64,000 nucleotides of DNA from Muscardinus avellanarius (lineage: Eukaryota; Chordata; Mammalia; Rodentia; Gliridae): NCBI GenBank assembly GCA_963383645.1, contig OY726557.1, positions 130,427,650 through 130,491,649 of the forward strand, read 5' to 3'. The stretch's first letter is position 1. Every line of letters begins with the position of its first letter. A model generated the notes under the pieces. It made no database searches. It saw only the letters and a program-made list of their open reading frames with translations, and was not told the DNA's origin. This document shows, in pieces, positions 55,304 through 64,000 of this stretch. Made by a program: the position numbers and the translations under genes.

Positions 55304-55650
55304 GAAAGATGGTCCATGGTCCATACATACAATGGTCTTATCATTCAGGCCCCAAAAGAAGGAAATATCACTGTTGACAACACAGATGAACCTGAAAGAC
55401 AATAATCCAAGTGAAAAAGTAAGACACAGAAACACAAACATAGCGTGATCTCACATACATGTGAATCTAAAACCACTGAACTCACAGAAACAGAGTAGAA
55501 GGTGGTTACAGGGCTCAGGGCTGGGGGATGTGGGGAGGTGGTGGTCAAATGCTATGAACTTAGAGCTGTGAGTGAATGCGTCTGGAGTCCTGATGTGCAG
55601 TATGGTGACTAAGAGAGCGGATCTTCAGTGTTCTTATCAGAAAGTAAAGG

Positions 55651-55811
55651 GTAGCCAGGTGTGGTGGTGCACACTTGTAATCCCAGGATTTGGGAGGATC
55701 GCGCAGGTTCGAAGCCAGCCTCAGCTACTTGGTGAGACCTTGTTTCCAAACAAAATATAAAATAGGTCTGGGAGGGTAGGCTGTAGGTAGAAAGCCTCTG
55801 GGTTCCATCGC

Positions 55812-55883
<72 letters not shown>
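55651..55883 (+). mobile_element. B1-dID SINE with (GA)n tail
   Basis: Dimer with a short left monomer, ending 'gggttccatcgc', then about 34 GA units (55815-55883). Confidence 0.88.
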
Positions 55884-55887
<4 letters not shown>

Positions 55888-56190
55888 TGTGGTGGCGCAC
55901 GCTTGTAATCCCCACGCTTGGAAGGCTGAGACAGGAGGATCGCGCAGGTTCAAAGCCAGCCTCAGCTACTTAGTGAGGCTCTCAGCAACTTAGTGAGACC
56001 CTGTTTCCAAATAAAGTATAAAAATAGGTCTGGGAGTATAGCCTGGAGGTAGAAAAGCCCCTGAGTTCCACCCTCAGTACCACCAAAACAACAACAACAA
56101 AAAAAAAATAAAAATAAAAAATAGGGCTGGAGGTATAGCTCAGAAGTAGAATGACCCTGGGTTCCATCCAAGTACCAAAAAAAAAAAAAA
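55884..56190 (+). mobile_element. B1-dID SINE plus extra ID half
   Basis: Complete dimer to 56084 inserted into the GA tail of the previous SINE. A second ID half (56121-56176) and poly(A) follow. Confidence 0.85.
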
Positions 56191-56430
56191 AAGAAAAAGA
56201 AAATATTTGAGGAAAAATTTGTTTGAACTGAACATACACAGTCTTTTCTTGTCACTACTCCCTATACAATACAGTATAACATCTATCCACATTGCATTTG
56301 TGTTGCATTAGGTATTAAGTATTAACACTAATCTATGATTTTTTTTACTCATGTTTTTATTAAGTGTTGTGATCCACTCCCAACCTCCAGGCCAGTGTCA
56401 CCTCCCTTAACAAAGATTATAGTGTAACCT
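56191..56430. other. Non-repetitive AT-rich sequence
   Basis: Nothing recognised. Confidence 0.45.
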
Positions 56431-56546
56431 TAAGCTGGATGTGGTGGCTCTTGTCTATAATCTCATTGACTTGGGAGATTGAGACAGGAAGATCACAGGT
56501 CTAAAGCCAAGCAACCTAGGAGACCCAGTCTCAAAGATAGATAGAT

Positions 56547-56595
<49 letters not shown>

Positions 56596-56641
56596 GAGGG
56601 TTGGTGGTATAGATTGGAATGCCTCTGGGTTCAATCTCCAG

Positions 56642-56684
<43 letters not shown>
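56431..56684 (+). mobile_element. B1-dID SINE with (GATA)n linker and (CA)n tail
   Basis: The linker has become (GATA)n (56536-56595) and the tail (CA)n (56644-56684). The flanks ttatagtgtaaccttaa and ttatactgtgaccttaa are its diverged target duplication. Confidence 0.88.
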
Positions 56685-56685
<1 letters not shown>

Positions 56686-57091
56686 GTTATACTGTGACCT
56701 TAAAACTAAGTCTTTCCTGAAAGCCTAATGTGTTTGTTTACTTATTTATATTTTACCAACTTTGTGTAAAATATAAATACTTCCTACCACCCTTGTGATC
56801 ACATTATGGCAGAGAAAATACGAATGGGGCAACACTTCTAGGCTTACTTTTGTGTGTGTGCTTATGGTACTGGGGATTGAACTCGGGGCTAGAGATGATC
56901 CATGTAGGTTCAACGCAAATACTGTGCCATTTTATATGAGACAACCACATACTTCATTAAGGCTAAAAAACATTAAAGGAAATCCTTCATGTTGAAAGAA
57001 TATAAGATTACAGACTTTTCAAATGGAAAGGAAGAGACGATGACGATTGGAAATGGAACATACGTGATCAAATAGAAAAGAATAGCCAGAA
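56685..57091. other. Non-repetitive sequence with an ID-like stub
   Basis: A minus-strand ID-like end (ggtactggggattgaactcg) lies at 56866-56890. Otherwise nothing is recognised. Confidence 0.45.
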
Positions 57092-57292
57092 GCTGGGCGT
57101 GGTAGCACACACTTGTAATCCCAGCATTTGGGAGGCTGAGACAGGAGGATCGCGGTTCAAGGACAGCCTCAGCTACTTAGTGAGGCCCTATGCAACTCAG
57201 TGAGACCCTGTTTCAAAATAAGGAATAAAGAATAGGGCTGATGATGTAGCTCAAAGTTAGAATGCCTCTGGATTCCATCCCCAGTACCAGAA

Positions 57293-57339
<47 letters not shown>

Positions 57340-57342
57340 AAG
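57092..57342 (+). mobile_element. B1-dID SINE with (AAAT)n tail
   Basis: Complete dimer to 57290; tail 57291-57342. Confidence 0.9.
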
Positions 57343-57534
57343 AGTGGTGTGGTAATGTATGCTTGCGATCCTAGTACTTGGAAGGCTGAGACAGGAAGAT
57401 CACAGGTTTAGAGACAGCCTCAGAAAGTAGTGAGACTCTCATCAACCTAGTGAGACCCTATTTCAAAATAAAATAAAAATTGGGCAGGGGGATATAGCTA
57501 GGAAGTAAAATGCCACTGGGTTCAGTCCCCAGTA

Positions 57535-57583
<49 letters not shown>
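57343..57583 (+). mobile_element. B1-dID SINE with (AC)n tail
   Basis: Complete older dimer to 57536; (AC)n 57540-57583. Confidence 0.88.
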
Positions 57584-57584
<1 letters not shown>

Positions 57585-57593
57585 ATATACAGA

Positions 57594-57966
57594 CATCCTC
57601 TAATAACTAAGGGTCCATTTAGGATTTTTGAATTTATAATGGCATGAAAGTGATGCTCATTCAGTAGAAACCATACTTCAAGTTTTGAACACTGGTGTTT
57701 TCCTTGGATGATGATATGTGGAGATACTGCAATAGCAAGCCACACCTCCCTACCAGCCACAGAAGCATGCGGGTGGCCAGCCAATATTGCCCAATGGAGT
57801 ACTATGTTCAATAAGGCAGAGCAGATATCCAGCACTCTCATAAAATGGGCTTTTTGTTAGGCAGTTTTGCCCAGGGTAATGTCTGTGCTCTGAGCTTGTG
57901 TAAGGTAGACCACAGGACAGGCCAAGCCATGGTGTTTGGTGGGTTAAGCATATTAAATGCTTTTTT
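57594..57966. mobile_element. Tigger-like DNA transposon fossil
   Basis: Non-autonomous Tigger pattern: near one terminus 'tacagacatcctctaataac' and 'cattcagtagaaacc'. Further in are 'ggcagttttgcccagggtaa', 'tgtaaggtagaccacaggac' and 'gggttaagcatattaaatgc'. The distal terminus is replaced by the SINE at 57967. Same family as 27195-27478. No transposase. Confidence 0.65.
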
Positions 57967-58173
57967 TGTGTGTGTGGGTGTGGGGATGGAACCCAGGGGC
58001 ATTCAACCTCTGAGCTACCCCTGCTGCCCTATTTTTTATGCTTTATTTTGAAACAGGGTCTCACTATGTTGCAGAGGACCTCACTAAGTAGCTAAGGCTG
58101 TCTGTGAACCACCATCCCTCTTGTCTCAGCCTCCCAAATGCTGGGATTACAAGTGTGTGCCACTACACCCAGC
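57967..58173 (-). mobile_element. B1-dID SINE
   Basis: Complete minus-strand dimer interrupting the Tigger-like fossil. Confidence 0.88.
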
Positions 58174-58205
58174 TATGCATCCTTTTAAAAAATACAAAAT
58201 TAAGA

Positions 58206-58645
58206 GCCGGGCGTGGTGATGCACGCTTGTAATCCCAGCGCTTGGGAGGCTGAGACAGGAGGATCACACAGGTTCAAAGCCAGCCTCAGCCTCTTAGTGA
58301 GGCTCTCAGCAACTTAGTGAGACCCTGTTTCCAAATAAAGTATAAAATAGGTCTGGGAGTTTAGCCCGGAGGTAGAAAAGCCCCTGGGTTCCACCTTTAG
58401 TACCACAAAAAATACAAAAATACAAAATACAAAATTGAGTCAGGCATGGTGGCGCACGCTTGTAATTCCAGCATTTGGGAGGCTGAAAGATGAGGATCAC
58501 AGTTCACAGCCAGCCTCAGCTACTTAGTGAGGCCGTTCACAACTCAGTGAGACCCTGTTTCAAAATAAAGAATAAAACTAGGGCCAGAAGTATAGCTCAA
58601 AGGTAGAATGCCCCTGGATTTCATCCCCAGTACTGTCAAAAAAAA
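58206..58645 (+). mobile_element. Two consecutive B1-dID SINEs
   Basis: Complete dimers at 58206-58412 and 58439-58645. atacaaaatt repeats at 58195, 58430 and 58655 show that both used the same target. Confidence 0.9.
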
Positions 58646-59290
58646 ATACAAAATTGTTTAAGTAGTAATTGCAACACTGTTGACTCATGCTTCTGACTTT
58701 GTGGGAGAGGGAGGTACAGATAAAAAGAGAGGAAACGAAGGAATGTTTTTTCATTGGAATGTTTTATTTAATCACTTAATATTTATTTAGTCCTTTTCAC
58801 TAAACTATATATGCATGTATATGTACATATATGTGACTCATTTGTATTCATGGCATAATTAGTTCATTATATATAGAATGTATGTGTGTGTGTGTGTATG
58901 AATGAAGAAGGTAGGGAAATGAGCTATATTGGAACAAAGTTGTCATATTTTACTAGAATTAAGTTAGTATTAACTAGACTGTGATAAAGATGCATACTAT
59001 AAACCCTAGAGCAAGCACTAGAAAAAATTTAAATGGTATATAAAATTATTTGTTACACTCAAAAGACAGCAGGAAGTGAGGAACAGATGAACAAAAAAAT
59101 TAAATTCTAGACTTTCTAACATCAGAAAAAAAGCATGAGAGACATAGAAAACAGGAAAATGATAGTTGGAATACAATTACATTAATATGAATGTACTAAG
59201 GCAAAGGTTGTCAACTGTGCAATTTCCAAAGAATCAGCCTTTTATGCACATTTTGTAAAATAGTAAAGGCAGATTAATGGAAATACATTT
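58646..59290. other. Non-repetitive AT-rich sequence
   Basis: Contains short (TG)n and (TATG)-like runs; no gene or repeat family recognised. Confidence 0.5.
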
Positions 59291-59529
59291 TTGTTTGTTT
59301 GTTTGTTTGTTTGTTTGTTTGTTTTGGTGGTACTCGGGGTGGAACCCAGGGGCTTTCTACCTCCGGGCTATACTCCCAGACCTATTTTATAATTTTTATT
59401 TGGAAACAGGGTCTCACTAAGTTGTTGAGAGCCTCACTAAGTAGCTGAGACTGGCTTCAAACCTCTGCGATCCTCCTGTCTCAGCCTCCCAAGTGCGGGG
59501 ATTACAAGTGTACGCCACCACACCTGGTG
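59291..59529 (-). mobile_element. B1-dID SINE with (TTTG)n tail and target duplication
   Basis: Tail 59291-59323, complete dimer, taatggaaata on both sides (59276 and 59530). Confidence 0.92.
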
Positions 59530-59887
59530 TAATGGAAATAAATTTTAAAAATGCAGTCTTCAAATAAAAATGGCAAAGAGGCAAAGGGGACAAGAGAGGT
59601 GTTGCTGAAAGCTGCAGGAGGACGTTCAGTTCAGTTTGACAGGAGGAAGCACAGACAGGAAAAGGCCTGTGGGAGTAAACAGAGCTGAGAAGTTATCTGA
59701 TGTTTCACGGCCTAGAATTAGATCTGGTAGACCCTTGTCGGATCTGTTAGCTCTTTTACAGAAAAAAAAAATAGTGAAAAGTACATGGGAAGCTAAAGAA
59801 GTGCAAAGCAAAGCAACTCTTGATCCCAGAATAAAACAATGTTGAAGAAAACATAACCCGTAGTTCACTACACGGGGCAGCCTCCCT
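59530..59887. other. Non-repetitive sequence, no gene recognised
   Basis: Overlapping 69- and 80-codon frames on the two strands (59626-59868); no motif. Confidence 0.45.
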
Positions 59888-60400
59888 TCGTGTCACACTT
59901 GTTTATGGAGCGCTCACTGCGCGCCCGGCCCTGCGGCGGGCACTGGGCTGACATTAAATAACAGAATAGATCAAACCCTCCTCTCCCAGGGGCTGCTTAT
60001 ATTTTAGTGGATGGAGAGAGATGTGGGGAAACAAATCTCTCTGGAATAGGAGATGGTGGCTCCTAGGTTAAGGGAAATTGGTAAGTAGATATGGGATGGA
60101 AAGTGGAAACGGCCTGCTATTTCCCGCAGAACAGCAGGGAGTAAAGAGACATTTGAGCTGAGCCCTGAGTAAGGTGAGGGAAGGAAGCTGCCTCTCTGCA
60201 GAGAACCTTTTTGGAAAGAACAGACAGCACAAGGCCCCGACACAGGAATGCACTGTGTTCATCTGCTGTGCAGGGTGGATGCAGGGTGGCAGAGAAGAGA
60301 GCAGGGTGATGGAGGAGATGGCCTGGAACTAGACCCTTGAGGCCTCTGATGGCCCTGGTGAGGACTTTGGATTTACAGAGCCATGAAAATGAAACCCGTG
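59888..60400. mobile_element. Ancient mammalian interspersed repeat (family not named)
   Basis: The order 'gagcgctcactgcgcgccc', 'ggcgggcactgggctgacat', 'tttgagctgagccctgagta', 'caaggccccgacacaggaat', 'gccctggtgaggactttgga' follows a widespread old mammalian repeat that I recognise by pattern but cannot name with certainty. Confidence 0.45.
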
Positions 60401-60669
60401 ATTTAAATAAACATGTATATGGTAACCGCTATGAAAATACAGGGGTGAAATAGAAGAAGTTGTGAGAGAGCTCCAGGAAGTTGGTAGATAATGTCTGACT
60501 ATGAGGAATTAACAAATAGCACCAGCACAAAGCAGCTAGAACCAGAGAGATAAAGGCCAGAAGAAACCTCTGAGCTCAAAGGGGCTTCACTGGGCACCAG
60601 GAGAGGCAGAGCATGTGACTGCTGCTCTGCATCAGAAACCTCATAGTATTTTTGGAAAACTATATGCAG
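60401..60669. other. Non-repetitive sequence
   Basis: Nothing recognised beyond a possible continuation of the ancient repeat. Confidence 0.4.
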
Positions 60670-60885
60670 GGGTTTTTTTTTAACGCAGTACTGGGGATGG
60701 AACCCAGGGGCATTCTATCTCCAAGCTACACCCCCAGCCCTATTTTTTATTCTTTATTTTGAAACAGAGTCTCACTGAGTTGCAAAGGTCCTCACAAAGT
60801 AGTAGCTGAGGCTGTCCTCAAACCAGGATCTTCCTGTCTCAGCCTCCCAAATGCTGGGCTTAAACCATGTGCCACCATGCCCAGG
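60670..60885 (-). mobile_element. B1-dID SINE
   Basis: Complete minus-strand dimer (cagtactggggatggaaccc to gccaccatgcccagg). Confidence 0.9.
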
Positions 60886-61015
60886 TTATGCAGTTTTTAA
60901 AAGCTTGTGAAAGGTCTTGATGAAGGAGGCCAATGACCCCTAACTGTCAATGGCAAGATGTGAAACAGTCCTGAAGATCTGTCTGGTGGTAAAGAATGGG
61001 CCAATGGCCAGAGTT

Positions 61016-61415
61016 GGAACAGGCTGTTATTTCAGTCAGCTTTCTGTTGCTGTGACAAAATGCCTGAGATAATCAAGTGTTGGGAGAAAAGATTTATCTT
61101 GCCTCACCGTTTTGGAGGGTTCAGTCCGTGGTTGGTTGTCCTACTGCTTTTGTGCTTATAACAAGACTCTTCATCATGATGGAGAATACACGGTAAAGCA
61201 AAGCTGCTCACCTCATGGTGGCTGGGAACAAGGAGAAAGAGTAAGGGGCCAGGGTGCCCGTGTCCCCGCCGAGGGCATGCCCGATGAACTAACTCCCTTC
61301 CACAAGCCCCAACTCCAAAAGTTTCCACCACATCCCAAGAGTGCCACAGCACTGAGGACCAAGCCTGCGACACACGGTCTTTTGTGGGGACATTTCAAAT
61401 CCAAACTAGAGCAGC
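61016..61415 (-). mobile_element. MaLR-like LTR fossil
   Basis: Antisense order of a MaLR-type LTR: 'cagtcagctttctgttgctg', 'aagatttatcttgcctcacc', 'gctcacctcatggtggctgg', 'caaaagtttccaccacatcc', 'gggacatttcaaatccaaac'. The rttat-type string is the reverse of the polyadenylation signal. Confidence 0.65.
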
Positions 61416-61489
61416 TGTGCAAACCATGGGCACTTGGCCCTTTATGTTCCCGGGGATCTTCTCTAGATCCCTGTCTTCTCTAGATCTTC

Positions 61490-61805
61490 TGCTTCTGTAA
61501 CAGAATGCCATCGATGGGGTCATTTAGAAAGAAGAGAGATTTATTGCTCACAGTTGCAGAGGCTGCAGAGTCTAAGATCAAGGCCCCAGCATCTGGTGTC
61601 TAATGAGGGCTGCCTTCTCACGTTGCAGTTGTCAAAAGGGGTCTAACTCTCCCCATCAAGCCACTTCATATAAGGGCACCTAATCCCATTCATGACAAAG
61701 GAACCTACTATGGCCTACTCGTCTCTTAATAACATCTTATTGCAACGCCTGAACTTTGGAGGTGATTGTGAATTTTGGACACATTCAAACTGTAACCATC
61801 ACCCA
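61490..61805 (-). mobile_element. Second MaLR-like LTR fossil
   Basis: Antisense order again: 'gatttattgctcacagttgc', 'gtctaatgagggctgccttc', 'ataagggcacctaatcccat', 'gtgaattttggacacattca'. Diverged from the neighbour. Confidence 0.6.
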
Positions 61806-62145
61806 AACTATTGTTCTCCCCCTTTAAGTTTTTTAGGTCACTATCCAGGCCCCAGAGAAAAAGAATCAGCTTTCTTCTGAATACACTCTAACACTCCTAA
61901 TTTTGATCCTATAATCTCAGATACTACAAATGGGATAAAAGCAACTCATGCCTGAAATCTTTAGAATAAGGTGATGTTTATAAAATTATTTTGACTTTTA
62001 CAACATTTGAGTCTGATTGACCGTATTCTCTGCACTAGAGTGCCACACTTTTTTCAAATTACATGAAAACTGACATTAGACTTTATTATATACATCTCTA
62101 AGTGCAGGGAGCTTTATCAATTTGTATAATGTTATGAATCCATCT
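61806..62145. other. Non-repetitive AT-rich sequence
   Basis: Nothing recognised. Confidence 0.5.
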
Positions 62146-62286
62146 AGCTGGGCTTGGTGGCGCGCGCGCTTGTCTTCCCAGTACTTGGGAGGCTGAGACA
62201 GGAGGATCATAATTTTGAGGACAGCATCATCTACTTAATGAGGCTCTCAGCAACTTAGTGAGAACCTGTTTCAAAAATAAAAAATA
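62146..62286 (+). mobile_element. B1-dID SINE left monomer
   Basis: Left monomer only; the next SINE entered its linker. Confidence 0.85.
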
Positions 62287-62469
62287 GCCGGGCGTGGTGG
62301 TGCACACTTGTAATCCCCGCACTTGGGAGGCGGAGACAGGAGGATCGCGCAGGTTCAAAGCCAGCCATGCTGGCGTAAGAGACCCTGTTTCAAAAATATA
62401 AAATAGGTCTGGGAGTGGAGCCCAGAGGTAGAACGGCTTCCAGGAACCCCAGTACCACCAAAAAAATAA

Positions 62470-62515
<46 letters not shown>

Positions 62516-62520
62516 AAATA
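62287..62520 (+). mobile_element. B1-dID SINE, short young subfamily, (AAT)n tail
   Basis: Complete short-type dimer to 62459; (AAT)n at 62469-62520. Confidence 0.92.
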
Positions 62521-62526
62521 AATTAG

Positions 62527-63229
62527 AGCCAGGTGTTGTGGCACATGGTTGTAATCCCAGAATTTAGGAAGCCGAGACAGGAGGTTTGCAGGTTTACCAC
62601 CAGCCTCAGCTATTACTTAGTGAGAGCCTATGTTGTGCCCAGTTCCTTTGTCCCAGAGAGACCACCAAGGAGACCATCACCATATGTTAAAGCAAAGAGC
62701 CTTTATTCAAACTTAAGCTTGGGTGCCCAACATAAACCGAGACAGCGGTTCAGTATAGGAGCCCCGAGCACACTTTGGTTTTCATTTTTATACCCTTTTG
62801 GACAAAGAGCCTCTATTGATTGGACAGTTCTCGTGACCTTTACAGTGATTGGCTTAGAAGACCTATAGCATTAGCTGTTCACAGGGGGGTTGGTTACTAT
62901 GTTTCTGGGCAACTGTCTCAAGGCTGGGGTCTATATTTTGACATATTTTTCTTAACTTTTCAGAATATTCCCACAACTGCTAGCCCACAAAATGTCATAT
63001 TGACTTGGTCAGGGAGGGACCACCAGACCACCAAGGACATCCCGTTTTTAGCCTTTGAGCAAGGGGATCGAAAATAGCCCTTAGGTCAGGTCTTTTAGTC
63101 ATTTTCTTCAGCAATTTTTACTTAACTATTTAACTGCCATCTCACCTGTTTCAAAAATAAAGAATAAAAAATAAGGCTGGGAGTATAGTTTGAAGGCAGA
63201 ATGCCCCTGGGTTCAATCCTCAGTACTGC

Positions 63230-63268
<39 letters not shown>
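62527..63268 (+). mobile_element. B1-dID SINE split by an LTR, (AAT)n tail
   Basis: Left monomer to 62630 (tgagagccta), remainder from 63145 (cctgtttcaaaaataaagaa). ID half at 63174-63229 and (AAT)n to 63268. Confidence 0.9.
62631..63144 (-). mobile_element. Solo LTR of an endogenous retrovirus
   Basis: A 514-base unit starting TG and ending CA is inserted in a SINE, with a probable 4-base target duplication (ccta/cctg). On the minus strand it has a TATA box (62787-62792) and a polyadenylation signal (62702-62707) about 80 bases downstream. U5 is therefore 62631 to about 62690 and U3 runs from about 62790 to 63144. No gag, pol or env lies next to it, so it is a solo LTR left by recombination. 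A 4-base duplication is typical of gammaretrovirus-like elements; the family is not identified. Confidence 0.78.
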
Positions 63269-63269
<1 letters not shown>

Positions 63270-63274
63270 TATAA

Positions 63275-63475
63275 TGCCGGGCGTGGTGGGCATGCTTGTA
63301 ATCCCAGCATTCGGGAGGCTGAGACTGGAGGATTGTGGTTTGCGGACAGCCTCAGCTACTTAGTGAAGCCCTCTGCAACTCAGTGAGACCCAGTTTCAAA
63401 GTAAAGAATAAAAAAGTAGGGCAGGGGTATAGCCCTGGGTTCCATCCCCAGACCCGCAAAATAAATAAATAAAAG
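63275..63475 (+). mobile_element. B1-dID SINE
   Basis: Complete dimer with about 20 bases missing from the ID half (gtatag joined to ccctgggttcc); (AAAT)n tail. Confidence 0.88.
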
Positions 63476-63626
63476 GTTTCTCTACCCTGACATCAATACA
63501 TTTTACCTATTCTTCCACTTACTCCACCCCAATCCTTAGATTTTTACCCACATTTTAGAAGTCCTGGGGCCAGGGATGTTCTTTCCATCCCTTAGCTTCA
63601 CCTGGCAGACGAGAAATCAGAGACAA

Positions 63627-63758
63627 CCGGGTGCGGTGGTGCACCCTCGTAATCCCAGTACTTGGGAGGCTGATAGAGGAGGATCCGGGGTTTGTGGCCA
63701 GCCTCAGCTACTTAGTGAGGCCCTCCACAACTTAGTGAGAACCTGTTTCAAAATAAAG
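63627..63758 (+). mobile_element. B1-dID SINE left monomer
   Basis: Left monomer to gtttcaaaataaa, then L1 sequence. Confidence 0.85.
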
Positions 63759-64000
63759 CAGCACAATTTGTAATATCCAGAATATGGAACCAACCTAGGT
63801 CTCCATCAACAGATGAATGGATTGCAAAATTATGGGAAATTCACACAATGGAATTTGACTCAGCTATAAAGAAGGACAAAATCATGTCATTTGCAAGAAG
63901 ATGGAAAGACCTGGAGGACATTATGTTAAGTGAGATCAACCAAGCACAGAAAGAGAAGGGACATGTGTTTTCTCTAATATGCCCAAACTAGGGAGTATTA
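63759..64000 (+). pseudogene. 5'-truncated L1, end of ORF2, runs off the window
   Basis: Begins within the ORF2 C-terminus (gcagcacaatttgtaatatc, equivalent to about 17503 of the other L1) and continues to 'atatgcccaaactagggag', the ORF2 end. Its start in the SINE's A-rich linker suggests a 5'-truncated insertion. The 3'UTR and tail lie beyond the window, so its type cannot be read. Confidence 0.85.

Larger units (their letters stand above)
53150..55640 (+). mobile_element. Old L1 ORF2 remnant with internal deletion
   Basis: 53150-53405 and 53661-53763 match the endonuclease region (GTAAAAAGAGACAAAGAAAGG-type pattern, 'aatatcccactgtcaataat'). 53970-54330 continues it (ctcaattacagaagaaacat, ttctaaccacaatggcat). 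Sequence then jumps to the C-terminus at about 54420 (ggaaacagtgtggagatttc, gatccagcaatcttacttct). It ends in the 3' part at 54737-54856 and 55310-55640. The reverse transcriptase is missing. SINEs fill the gaps. All frames are broken. Confidence 0.7.

Overview
This window is rodent nuclear DNA, most likely from a squirrel-family genome (Sciuridae: ground squirrel, marmot or tree squirrel). The assignment is an inference. It rests on roughly one hundred copies of a dimeric SINE of the B1-dID type. In these a 7SL/B1-like left monomer (gccgggcgtggtggcgcac... with cagcctcagctacttagtgag) is joined by an A-rich linker to a tRNA-Ala/ID-like right monomer (ggtctgggagtgtagc...gggttccatccccagtacc). A few free ID monomers are also present. 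No intact protein-coding gene and no RNA gene could be supported. Long open frames are shadows of repeats, microsatellites, or decayed L1 ORFs.

Layout. 0.33-6.26 kb: an almost full-length decayed L1 (5'UTR, ORF1, ORF2, 3'UTR) with a short target-site duplication. 6.3-11.6 kb: old L1 remnants chopped up by SINEs. 11.6-18.0 kb: a rearranged L1 complex. It has an L1 5'UTR holding a second, divergent ORF1-like coiled-coil segment, then a decayed ORF1, then a 1.05-kb chimeric retroposon (antisense old L1 plus a modern L1 3' tail), then the ORF2 reverse-transcriptase half and a 3'UTR of a different type. 18.0-19.0 kb: a 0.9-kb block abutting the L1 3' end and repeated at 26.3-27.2 kb. 20.9-21.5 kb: a CpG-rich island, the only candidate gene promoter. 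21.8-33.9 kb: SINE clusters, microsatellites, Tigger-like and L2/MIR fossils. 33.9-35.5 kb: an L1 with a twin-priming 5' inversion. 38.3-39.2 kb: a composite element with ten ~50-bp GC-rich tandem units followed by an L1 3'UTR and A-rich tail, flanked by a 14-bp duplication; its architecture resembles hominoid SVA. 39.2-41.0 kb: another old L1 3' half. 48.8-49.6 kb: a second copy of the chimeric retroposon, opposite strand, with a perfect 16-bp duplication. 53.1-55.6 kb: an old L1 remnant. 57.6 kb: a Tigger-like fossil. 59.9-61.8 kb: ancient mammalian repeats and MaLR-like LTR pieces. 62.6-63.1 kb: a solo LTR splitting a SINE. 63.76 kb to the end: a 5'-truncated L1 running off the window.

The window records repeated rounds of L1-driven retrotransposition. 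SINEs nest in SINE linkers and tails, A-rich tails grow into microsatellites, and L1 3' ends are attached to foreign sequence. The strongest candidates for undescribed biology are the tandem-repeat + L1-tail composite (38339-39158) and the two-copy antisense-L1 + L1-tail retroposon (14115-15167 and 48764-49639). Both end in the same L1 3'-tail type ('type A', ending near caatgcaccaataaaa). Coordinates of repeat edges are read by eye and may be off by a few bases.
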